Below are positions 56,500-64,000 of a stretch of DNA of 64,000 nucleotides, in pieces (the stretch's first letter is position 1; every line of letters starts with the position of its first letter). Origin of the DNA: Planctomycetaceae bacterium (lineage in GTDB: Bacteria; Planctomycetota; Phycisphaerae; Phycisphaerales; SM1A02); the NCBI GenBank assembly GCA_947492385.1, contig CANLMX010000005.1:1-64000 (forward strand), in the 5' to 3' direction. The notes under the pieces were generated by a model. That model saw only the letters and a program-made list of their open reading frames with translations, was not told the DNA's origin and searched no databases. The position numbers and the translations under genes were made by a program.

Positions 56500-57969
56500 T
56501 TATCCGCCGCCCGGGCCCTTGCCGCCGGGCTTCGTCATCGCGGTCGGATCCAGCAGGCGGTCCAGGGACTTGGGCTCCACCAACCCGTTGCGGAGCACGT
56601 ATTCGCGGATGGTCTCGCCGCTGGCATACGCCTCCTTGGCCGCCTTCGCGGCGTGGTCGTAACCGATCACCGGCGCCAGGCTCGTGACCATCATCAAGCT
56701 GCGCTCGACGGTCTGCGTGGCCGCAGGGTGCAACTCGAGCCCATCGATGCACTTCGTGCGGAACATGTCGCACGCGTTCGCGAGGAGCTCCACCGAGTCG
56801 ACGAGCGCCTCGGCGATCACGGGCATCGCGACGTTGAGTTCGAGCAGGCTCCCGATGCCGCCGAGCCCGGCGGTCGCGATCGTCGCATCGTTGCCGATGA
56901 CGCGGCAGGCCACCATCATCACGCTCTCGCAGATGACGGGGTTCACCTTGCCGGGCATGATGCTGCTCCCGGGCTGCGTGGCCGGGACCACCAGCTCGCC
57001 GAGCCCGCAGCGCGGCCCGCTCCCGAGCCAGCGCACGTCGTTCGCGACCTTCGTGAGGCTGACCGCCACCGTGCGCAGCAGCCCGCTCGCCTCGACGACG
57101 CAGTCGCGTGTCGCCTGCGCCTCGAAGTGGTTCGGGGCCTCGCGGAAGGCGATCTTCAGCTCCTTCGACAGGATGCCGCACACGGTGCTCCCGAGCTTCG
57201 GGTGCGCATTGATGCCGGTCCCGACGGCGGTACCGCCGATCGGCATGTTCGACGCGAGCACGTCGCGCGCGCGAGCGGCGCGCCGCGCGCCCTCCGCGAC
57301 CGCGGCCGCGTAGCCGCCGAACTCCTGCCCGACGCGGATGGGTGTTGCGTCCATCAGGTGCGTGCGGCCGATCTTCACGTGACGGTCCCAGGCGCGGGCC
57401 TTTGCCGCAAGCGACTTCGCGAGCGCGTCGAGCGCCGGCACCAGGCGGTCCTGGATCGCGACGGCCCCGGCCACCTGCATGGCGGTCGGGAACGTGTCGT
57501 TGGAGCTCTGCCCGCAGTTCACGTCGTCGTTCGGGTGCAACGGGATCTTCGAGCCGATGGGCTTGCCGTTCGAGATGCTCGCGACGTTCGCGATCACCTC
57601 GTTGACGTTCATGTTCGTGCTGGTTCCCGAACCGGTCTGGAAGACGTCGATCGGGAAGTGGCGCATCACCTCGGCACGGCGGTCGGCGAAGTCCTCGAGC
57701 AGGCGCTCGCACGCGTCGACGACCGCGGCGGCCTTGGGGCGCGGCAGGGTGCCGAGCTTCGCGTTCGCCAGCGCACAGGCGCGCTTGAGTTCGAGGTACG
57801 CGGCGATCACCTGCGGCGGCACCGGCCTGCCGCTCACCGGGAAGTTGAGGACGGCGCGCTGCGTGGTGGCGCCGTAGAGCACGTCGGCCGGCACGGTCAT
57901 GGTGCCCATGCTGTCGCTCTCGGTGCGGGTGCGGGCGTGCTGCTTCTTCGGGCTCGTTCGCTTGGCCAT
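56500..57969 (-). CDS. fumC: Fumarate hydratase class II
   Basis: FQTGSGTSTNMNVNEVIAN, NDDVNCGQSSNDTFPTAMQ, GRTHLMDATPIRVGQEF, GSSIMPGKVNPV. Confidence 0.95.
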   Translation of the reverse strand: MAKRTSPKKQHARTRTESDSMGTMTVPADVLYGATTQRAVLNFPVSGRPVPPQVIAAYLELKRACALANAKLGTLPRPKAAAVVDACERLLEDFADRRAEVMRHFPIDVFQTGSGTSTNMNVNEVIANVASISNGKPIGSKIPLHPNDDVNCGQSSNDTFPTAMQVAGAVAIQDRLVPALDALAKSLAAKARAWDRHVKIGRTHLMDATPIRVGQEFGGYAAAVAEGARRAARARDVLASNMPIGGTAVGTGINAHPKLGSTVCGILSKELKIAFREAPNHFEAQATRDCVVEASGLLRTVAVSLTKVANDVRWLGSGPRCGLGELVVPATQPGSSIMPGKVNPVICESVMMVACRVIGNDATIATAGLGGIGSLLELNVAMPVIAEALVDSVELLANACDMFRTKCIDGLELHPAATQTVERSLMMVTSLAPVIGYDHAAKAAKEAYASGETIREYVLRNGLVEPKSLDRLLDPTAMTKPGGKGPGGG

Positions 57970-58001
57970 GGGTCGTTCCTCGGGGCGGAGGATGGTAGCG
58001 G

Positions 58002-59552
58002 TCAGGCCGGCGCGCGGCCGCCGTCAGCGATCGCATCGCATCGCGAGCGCATCTCGCGCAGCGTCACGTCGACCGCCGAGAGGAACTCGGCCATGGCATC
58101 GGCGCCCGCCCGCAGTTCGCGCAACTCCGCACCGGCCGTCTCCGCGGCCTCGGCGGCCGCGTCGCCCTGTGCCGCGATCGCGTCGAGCGCCGGCATCACC
58201 GACGCCATCCGCTGGATCCCCTCGGCCATGTTGCCCTGGAGCCGTGCCGAGCGCGCGCTCGCCTCCTCGGCGGCGCGGGCGAAGTCCTCGGTCGCGCCGC
58301 CGCCTGCCGCGAGCGCGGCATGCAGCGCCTGCACGTTGCGCTCGATCTCCATGCTGTTGGCGGCCGCCTGTTGCGCCAGCCGGCGGATCTCGCCCGCCAC
58401 CACGGCGAACCCGCGCCCGGCCTCGCCCGCCTGAGCGGCCTCGATCTCGGCATTCAGGCTGAGCACGGCCGATCGATTGGCGATCTGCACCATCGCGTCG
58501 AGCGCGGCGTCGACTGTCTCGGCGCGCCGGCGCATCTCGTCAAGGTGTCTCACGAGCTCGCGCCCGCGCACGATCACGGCCTGCACGCCCGCGTCGATCT
58601 GCGACACCTCGCCGAGCGCTCCCGTGCCGCAATCGACCGCGGCGCGGGCGTCCGATGCCGCGTTGCGTGCTGCATCCGAGGCGCGGCGCGCGGCCCCCAG
58701 TGCGTCGAGCGAGGCACCGATGCCGCGACCGGCGCGATCGGCGAGCTCGGCGCCGGCGGCCATGCGCGCCGGGAGCCGGCTCTCGACGCGACCGGCGGAC
58801 TGGGCGATCGACGCGGACGCCCCGTGCAGCGCGGCGGCGGAAGCGCGTTCGCGCGCCGCGATGTCGGCTTCGTCCCGCAGGCGGCGCGCACGCTCCGCGC
58901 GGGTCCGTGACGCGGCGGACCATGCGACGACGGCCGCGCCCGCGAGGCACGCGAGCCCCACGGGACCGGCGACGTCGGTCGCGGCCTTTGAGGCCTCGGT
59001 GTCGATGCTCGCGGCGTCGAGGTCGATGCCCACCACCAGGCGCACGCGGCCCGACGCATCGGCGAGCGGCGCGAAGCCGCTGTAGAAGGATCCGTAGGAA
59101 TCGACGTACGCGAACGACAGCGGTTGCGACCAGTCGATGGCCGAAACCTCGCGTTCGCTGAACTTCATGGGCTCGCCGATCCCGGACTTGTCCGGGCCCG
59201 GCTCCTCGGCGTCCACCACGTAGGCCATGCCGGAGCGGCTGCCCGTGTCCGGTGCGAGCGTGAACACGAAGCGCACCGGCGCACCGGCCGCGCGCCATGC
59301 GTCGCGCAGCTCGCGCATCCGCGCCTCGATGCGCGCGTAGTCGTCGCCGTTCTGGTCGCGCGCGGCCAGCGCGCGGTCGTTCGCGTCGGGGTCGACCTCC
59401 TGCGTGGCCGTGCGCGCGTAGGCGATGGCCTCGCGCCCGAGGTTCGCCCGCAGCCGCGCGGCCACGGTGGCGTGCGCCGACCACCACGATGCGGCGGTGA
59501 CGCATGCGCCGGCTCCGAGCGCGATGAGGGTCGGTCCGACGGTGGGGTGCAC
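58002..59552 (-). CDS. Methyl-accepting chemotaxis-like protein with periplasmic sensor
   Basis: IANRSAVLSLNAEIEAAQAGEAGRGFAVVAGEIRRLAQQ signature; GTG start supported by promoter spacing. Confidence 0.85.
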   Translation of the reverse strand: MHPTVGPTLIALGAGACVTAASWWSAHATVAARLRANLGREAIAYARTATQEVDPDANDRALAARDQNGDDYARIEARMRELRDAWRAAGAPVRFVFTLAPDTGSRSGMAYVVDAEEPGPDKSGIGEPMKFSEREVSAIDWSQPLSFAYVDSYGSFYSGFAPLADASGRVRLVVGIDLDAASIDTEASKAATDVAGPVGLACLAGAAVVAWSAASRTRAERARRLRDEADIAARERASAAALHGASASIAQSAGRVESRLPARMAAGAELADRAGRGIGASLDALGAARRASDAARNAASDARAAVDCGTGALGEVSQIDAGVQAVIVRGRELVRHLDEMRRRAETVDAALDAMVQIANRSAVLSLNAEIEAAQAGEAGRGFAVVAGEIRRLAQQAAANSMEIERNVQALHAALAAGGGATEDFARAAEEASARSARLQGNMAEGIQRMASVMPALDAIAAQGDAAAEAAETAGAELRELRAGADAMAEFLSAVDVTLREMRSRCDAIADGGRAPA

Positions 59553-59558
59553 GCGCGC

Positions 59559-59564
59559 ATCGTA
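59559..59564 (-). promoter_or_regulatory. -10-like TACGAT, 6 nt before GTG 59552
   Basis: TACGAT-gcgcgc-GTG on minus strand. Confidence 0.5.
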
Positions 59565-59578
59565 GGGCGCGCGACTCC

Positions 59579-59584
59579 TACACT
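59579..59584 (+). promoter_or_regulatory. -10-like TACACT, 6 nt before ATG 59591
   Basis: TACACT-gcggcg-ATG. Confidence 0.5.
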
Positions 59585-59590
59585 GCGGCG

Positions 59591-59824
59591 ATGCATCCGG
59601 GCGTAGAAGGTGAACCGACGGCCGCGGCGCAGGACCTGCTGGTCCGGGCGCTCGCGCTGCGCCGGCACTGGCGGCCGGCGGCGGCGCTCGCCGCGGTGAT
59701 GGCGTACCTGGCGGGCATCATCGAGGGCGCCGACCCCATACAGCAGGATGGGCGCACGGACGTCACGGTGCGCGAGATGCTCGAGCGCGCGCACCCGGGC
59801 ACGATCCCCGCGACGGCCTACTGA
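59591..59824 (+). CDS. Small hypothetical protein, 77 aa
   Basis: ORF between divergent MCP gene and mscL with its own -10-like element. Confidence 0.5.
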   Translation: MHPGVEGEPTAAAQDLLVRALALRRHWRPAAALAAVMAYLAGIIEGADPIQQDGRTDVTVREMLERAHPGTIPATAY

Positions 59825-59863
59825 GCGCCGCTATCCTCCGCGCCCACACGGAGGATACGCAGC

Positions 59864-60292
59864 ATGGGCTTCATCAAGGAATTCACCGACTTCGCCGTCA
59901 AGGGCAACGCACTGGACCTGGCGGTCGGCGTGATCATCGGCGCGGCATTCGGCAAGGTCGTCAACTCGATCGTGACCGACATCTTCATGCCGCCCCTCGG
60001 CTGGGCCATCGGCGGCGTGAACTTCAACGAGCTGCAGTGGATCATCCGTCCGGCCGTCGAGGCCAAGGACGGCGTGGCCGCCCAGGCCGCGGTCGCCATC
60101 AAGTACGGGGCGTTCATCGACACGGTGATCCAGTTCCTGATCATCGCGTTCAGCGTCTTCGTCGCGATCAAGTTCCTGAACAAGCTCACGTCGCTGCGCG
60201 ACCTCGAAGATCTGAAGAAGCTCTCGGAGATCGCGACCAAGGCGACAGACCGCGTGGCGGGCGCCACCGGGCTCGGCGACGGGAAGAAGTGA
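59864..60292 (+). CDS. mscL: Large-conductance mechanosensitive channel
   Basis: MGFIKEFTDFAVKGNALDLAVGVIIGAAFGKVVNSIVTDIFMPPLG; SD ggagg upstream. Confidence 0.97.
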   Translation: MGFIKEFTDFAVKGNALDLAVGVIIGAAFGKVVNSIVTDIFMPPLGWAIGGVNFNELQWIIRPAVEAKDGVAAQAAVAIKYGAFIDTVIQFLIIAFSVFVAIKFLNKLTSLRDLEDLKKLSEIATKATDRVAGATGLGDGKK

Positions 60293-60325
60293 CGCCTCGG
60301 CGCGGGCGCGTCCCGTGCCCGCCGT

Positions 60326-61765
60326 TCAGCCCACGCGCCAGCTGACGTACCGCAGGTCGAGGTATTCCTCGATCCCCTGGCGGCCGCCCTCGCGGCCGAG
60401 TCCGCTGTGCTTCACGCCGCCGAAGGGTGCCTGCGCGGTGGCCGGCAGTGCGTCATTGACCCCGACGATCCCGTACTGCAGCTCCTCGGTCATCCGCACG
60501 ATCCGGGCGCCGTCGCGGGTGAATACGTACGCCGCGAGCCCGTAGGGCGTGTCGTTGGCGATCCGCAGCGCGTCGGCCTCGTGGTCGAACGCGCACACGG
60601 GTGCGACCGGACCGAAGGTCTCTTCCCGGAAGCAGCGCATCGCGGGCGTGACGCCCACGAGCACGGTGGGCTGCATGAAGCGGTCGGCGCATCCAGCGAC
60701 CGCGGCGCGCGCGCCGCCGGTCGTGGCGCGCGCGCCGAGCGCACGCGCGTCGGCGACGTGCGCCTCGGCCTTGCGCAGTCCCGCGTCGTCGATGAGCGGC
60801 CCGATCTGCGTGCCTGCCGCGCGCCCGTCGCCCACCTTCAGCGCGGCCACCGCGGCGGTCAGTCGGTCCACGAATGCGTCGTGCACGCCGCGCTGCACCA
60901 GGAAGCGGTTGGCGCACACGCACGTCTGCCCCGCGTTGCGGAACTTGCTCGCCATGGCGCCCGCGACCGCGGCATCGAGGTCCGCGTCATCGAACACGAT
61001 GAAGGGTGCATGGCCGCCCAGTTCGAGCGACATGCGCACCACCTGCTCCGCGCTCTGGCGGAGCAGGATGCGGCCGACCTCGGTGCTGCCGGTGAAGCTG
61101 ACGTGGCGCACATGCAGGGTGTCGAGGAACGCCGACGCGATCGCCGGAGCGTCTGTGCCCGGAACCACGTTGAGGACGCCTGCTGGCAGGCCGGCCTCTC
61201 CGGCGAGCGCGGCGATGGCCAGCGCCGAGAGCGGCGTCTGCTCGGCGGGCTTCACCACCTGCGTGCAGCCGGCCGCAAGTGCGGGACCCATCTTGCGCGT
61301 CACCATGGCGATGGGAAAGTTCCACGGGGTGATGGCCGCTGCGACACCGCATGGGCGTCGCAGCACCAGCAGCCGCTTCGCCGGGTCGGACGCGGGGATC
61401 GTCTCGCCGTAGACGCGCTTGCCTTCCTCGGCGTACCACTCGAGGAAGCTGGCCGCGTAGGACACCTCGGTGCGCGCCTCGGCCAGGGGCTTGCCGCACT
61501 CCTGGCTGCAGAGGTCGGCCAGGCGCTCGGCGTCGCGGTGCATGAGTTCCGCAATGCGGCGCAGGTGCCGCGCCCGTTCGATGGCGGCCAGCGACTTCCA
61601 CGCGGGGAATGCGCGTGCGGCCGCATCCACGGCCGCCCGCGCGTCGCCCGCGCCGCCTTCGGCAACCTGCGCGACGATTGCGTCGGTGGCCGGGTTGCGG
61701 ACGGCGAAGGTGCGCCCGTCGCGTGCGGGCACGAAGGCGCCATCGATGAAGCATGCGGTGTGCAT
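60326..61765 (-). CDS. NAD(P)-dependent aldehyde dehydrogenase (succinate-semialdehyde dehydrogenase-like)
   Basis: ITPWNFPIAMVTRKMGPALAAGCTQVVKPAEQTPLSALA, FTGSTEVGR, LELGGHAPFIVFDDAD, NAGQTCVCANRF. Confidence 0.92.
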   Translation of the reverse strand: MHTACFIDGAFVPARDGRTFAVRNPATDAIVAQVAEGGAGDARAAVDAAARAFPAWKSLAAIERARHLRRIAELMHRDAERLADLCSQECGKPLAEARTEVSYAASFLEWYAEEGKRVYGETIPASDPAKRLLVLRRPCGVAAAITPWNFPIAMVTRKMGPALAAGCTQVVKPAEQTPLSALAIAALAGEAGLPAGVLNVVPGTDAPAIASAFLDTLHVRHVSFTGSTEVGRILLRQSAEQVVRMSLELGGHAPFIVFDDADLDAAVAGAMASKFRNAGQTCVCANRFLVQRGVHDAFVDRLTAAVAALKVGDGRAAGTQIGPLIDDAGLRKAEAHVADARALGARATTGGARAAVAGCADRFMQPTVLVGVTPAMRCFREETFGPVAPVCAFDHEADALRIANDTPYGLAAYVFTRDGARIVRMTEELQYGIVGVNDALPATAQAPFGGVKHSGLGREGGRQGIEEYLDLRYVSWRVG

Positions 61766-61793
61766 CGGGGGTTCCGTCGGGTTGCGGACGGCT

Positions 61794-62141
61794 TCAGGTC
61801 CGCAGGTGGCCGTGCGCGGCCTCGAGGTCCGGTGCAATCGGCATGACGGCGTCCAGGCGGGCGGTGCGGAGCGCGGTTGCGACGATCTCGGTCGGCGAGA
61901 GCAGGATCACCTTGTGCCTGCCTGCGGCGAGCGTCCGTGCGACCTGCACCAGCATGCCCATCCCGAGGGATGCCATGAACGGGACCTGCGACATGTCGAC
62001 GATCGCATGCGTCCGCCTGCTTGCGGTGGACGCGGTGAACCGCAGCTCGATGGCCCCGACGCCGGCGAGATCGAGGGGCCCGACGATCCGGACGTGCGAG
62101 TGGCCTTCGGCCAGGTCAACGATCTCGAGTGTGGTGGGCAT
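61794..62141 (-). CDS. STAS domain anti-sigma factor antagonist-like protein
   Basis: HSHVRIVGPLDLAGVGAIELRF, HAIVDMSQVPFMASLGMGMLVQVAR. Confidence 0.75.
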   Translation of the reverse strand: MPTTLEIVDLAEGHSHVRIVGPLDLAGVGAIELRFTASTASRRTHAIVDMSQVPFMASLGMGMLVQVARTLAAGRHKVILLSPTEIVATALRTARLDAVMPIAPDLEAAHGHLRT

Positions 62142-62526
62142 GCGTGTTTCGGGCCGACGGGGGCGCCGTGCAACCCGGCCCCGAGAGGCTACCCATCCCT
62201 GCCCGGATCACGCGCGGGTGGTCGTCATGCCTCCCGGTACGGGTGGTTTCGGGGGCTTCCGAGGGCAGAGGGCGTCGAAGGGCGAGAAGTCCGGCAGCCG
62301 GGTGGAGAGAGGCCGTCCGCGGACCAGGGGCCCCGCGCGCAGCGAAGGGTGCGGCGGGACTTCGACGTGCCCCGCGTCGGCGGGAAATCGGGATCTTTCG
62401 CACTCGCCCTGATGGCCTCGGGGCGTGCATGGCGTTTCGACAGGGAGACGCCTGCCGGTCGTAAGTTCTGCCGGAGGCCGTCGAAGTCGTTCAGCATTGC
62501 CCGAAAAGGGCATCGAGTCCACCTCC

Positions 62527-63090
62527 ATGACATCCCGAATTGCCTGCCTGACCGTCGCTGTCGCCTGCGTTTCAGCCTCGGCCGACGCCGCGCTGACCCT
62601 GTCGAACTTCCAGATCACCTCTTCTCGCATTTCGTTCGACCTGACCGGCACCGTCACCGCGCAGCAGGCGGGCAGTAACGAGATCCGCATCGTTGATAAC
62701 GCGGACGACTTCTCTACGCTCCAGGGACTGACCCCGTGGACCGCCACCGACCGCTTCCTGGATTCGTACACCGGTCCTTCGTTCTCGATCGGCAGCGCCA
62801 GCCTCTACCGCGTCGACACCCGCCGCTTCGGCTCGGGGAGCAGCATGATCATGTTCTTCAACAGTGCGTTCGTGCAGGGCGCCTCGGTCAGCGGCACGTT
62901 CTCGTTCGACGCCCCCGCAGCAGGCGGCTTCAGCGGTAGCCTCCCGGCGCAGCAGTTCATCAACCTCGCGGGCCGCCAGTTCAAGGCCGGCATCAATAAC
63001 GTCGCGTTCGCGACCAACCTGCCCGCGCCGGGCGCCATCGCCGTCCTCGGCATGACGGGCCTTCTCGGCAACCGTCGCCGCCGAGCCTGA
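62527..63090 (+). CDS. Secreted protein with PEP-CTERM-like C-terminal sorting signal
   Basis: Signal peptide MTSRIACLTVAVACVSASADA; C-term LPAPGAIAVLGMTGLLGNRRRRA. Confidence 0.75.
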   Translation: MTSRIACLTVAVACVSASADAALTLSNFQITSSRISFDLTGTVTAQQAGSNEIRIVDNADDFSTLQGLTPWTATDRFLDSYTGPSFSIGSASLYRVDTRRFGSGSSMIMFFNSAFVQGASVSGTFSFDAPAAGGFSGSLPAQQFINLAGRQFKAGINNVAFATNLPAPGAIAVLGMTGLLGNRRRRA

Positions 63091-63116
63091 ACCGATCGCG
63101 CTCTAATCGCCATTCG

Positions 63117-63157
63117 ACGGGCCGCGCATCGGGCGATGCGCGGCCCGTTCGCGTTTT
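63117..63157 (+). terminator. Intrinsic terminator
   Basis: acgggccgcgcatcg / cgatgcgcggcccgt perfect stem followed by tcgcgtttt. Confidence 0.7.
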
Positions 63158-63190
63158 GCGGCGGGTGGCAAGGAGCGAGCGATCCAGCAC

Positions 63191-63559
63191 ATGACTCGCA
63201 CGAGCTTCTGGCACCCGGATGGCCGTCCGATGAGTGCCCAACAGTTCATGGAACTTCTGTTTGGCCGCCTGCCCGAGTTCTTCCGTAACGAGGGCGAGCT
63301 GAGGACAATCTGGAGCTCGCCGGACACTCGTCGGCGTCTGCTGGATGGGCTTACCGAGAAGGGATTTGGTCGGCAGCAATTGGCAGAGATGCAGAGGATC
63401 ATCGACGCTGAGTCGAGCGATCCTTTCGACGCGCCAGTGGTGATGCCGGTCCCGTTGGCGCGGCAGCACCGGTGGTGTCGTCAGTCTTCGTCCCTGACCG
63501 TAAAGAACCGTCCCCAGCAACCGAAGCTGCTGGGGACGGTTCTTGACGGAGTTCGTTGA
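63191..63559 (+). pseudogene. Remnant of type I restriction endonuclease HsdR C-terminal (EcoEI-type) domain
   Basis: DGRPMSAQQFMELLFGRLPEFFRNEGELRTIWSSPDTRRRLLDGLTEKGFGRQQLAEMQRIIDAESSDPFD resembles the HsdR C-terminal domain; no helicase/nuclease part upstream; reads into a palindrome at its 3' end. Confidence 0.6.
63503..63544. repeat. Perfect 17-bp palindrome (REP-like)
   Basis: aagaaccgtccccagca-accgaagc-tgctggggacggttctt. Confidence 0.8.
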
Positions 63560-63612
63560 CGACTCAGGCGAACTCGTGACTGTCGGAGGTGATCGTGGAG
63601 ATCACCATCTAG

Positions 63613-63685
63613 TGGACCTGATCGGGCTCGAACCGACAACCTCTTCCATGCCATGGAAGCGCTCTTCCAATTGAGCTACAGGCCC
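63613..63685 (-). tRNA. tRNA-Ala (GGC)
   Basis: Minus strand gggcctg...cttcc-atGGCat-ggaag...ggttcgagc...caggtcc+A; contains the G3:U70 pair. Confidence 0.93.
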
Positions 63686-63758
63686 GCTGTTGGCCGCGCG
63701 CGGCATGGGCCGCGCGCGAGGAAGAACGTGGGAATGTACCTCGCGCCCCGATGACGCA

Positions 63759-63793
63759 CAAGCGCCGCGCGCGGATGCCGCGCGCGGCGCTTG
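63759..63793 (-). terminator. Hairpin downstream of trxA
   Basis: caagcgccgcgcgcgg-atg-ccgcgcgcggcgcttg, perfect 16-bp stem. Confidence 0.5.
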
Positions 63794-63857
63794 GATCAAT
63801 AACCATCGCGATGGTCGCGCGGCAGCCGCATCGGCGCGCGGTGCTGCGCGCCTTGAC

Positions 63858-64000
63858 TCACTGCGCGCCCGAGATCGCGTTCACGTAGTCGGCCTTCGGG
63901 CGGATGCCCACCCACTTGCCGACGGGCTGGCCGTTCTTGAACAGGATCACCGTGGGGATCGACTGGATGCCCAGGCCGGCCGCGATCTCCTGCGCGGCGT
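63858..64000 (-). CDS. trxA: Thioredoxin, C-terminal part (truncated by window end)
   Basis: AAQEIAAGLGIQSIPTVILFKNGQPVGKWVGIRPKADYVNAISGAQ*. Confidence 0.85.
   Translation of the reverse strand, partial: AAQEIAAGLGIQSIPTVILFKNGQPVGKWVGIRPKADYVNAISGAQ

Noticed and set aside
56438-58036. N-terminal extension of the GH57-like ORF to 58036 (1450 aa)
   Set aside because: Extension is an out-of-frame shadow of fumC; true start at 56437 has a signal peptide and a promoter hexamer.
60300-60325. Terminator between mscL and the aldehyde dehydrogenase gene (gcgggc...gcccgc)
   Set aside because: Only a 6-bp stem with no U-tract; in this GC range such hairpins are expected by chance.
63191-63559. Active type I restriction or new defence system near tRNA-Ala
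   Set aside because: Only the HsdR C-terminal domain is present; no nuclease, helicase, methylase or specificity subunit in the window.

Overview
This 64 kb, very GC-rich window looks like ordinary chromosome from a planctomycete, probably Phycisphaerae-like. That placement is inferred from the dockerin-like GDLNGDGxVDGxDLGxLLGxWG tails, the PxPGAxALLGxxGxxxRRRR sorting tails and the overall gene families. About 57 CDSs are called. They include rpmG-tRNA-Trp-secE-nusG, proS, metG, argS, metF, rex, ribBA-like, TPP riboswitch-thiC, an RND efflux operon, phhA, aroDE-aroC, folP, fumC, mscL, two ECF-type sigma factors, a Ser/Thr kinase-protease-dCMP deaminase cassette, a sulfur module (MBL-rhodanese, TauE, rhodanese) and a partial thioredoxin at the right edge. 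No CRISPR array, prophage or intact mobile element was seen. The strongest unexpected signal is regulatory: at 24 genes a TANNNT -10-like hexamer lies only 6-9 nt before the start codon, which predicts widespread leaderless transcription and corrects several start sites. Other leads are a RibBA-like protein that lost the GCHII zinc cysteines, a protease with a PDZ domain apparently inserted into a degenerate second trypsin domain, Cys-rich tails on two sulfur proteins, a tandem Lrp regulator next to a threonine dehydratase-like gene, and an HsdR C-terminal remnant with a perfect 17-bp palindrome beside tRNA-Ala. All calls come from reading the sequence; no database search was run.
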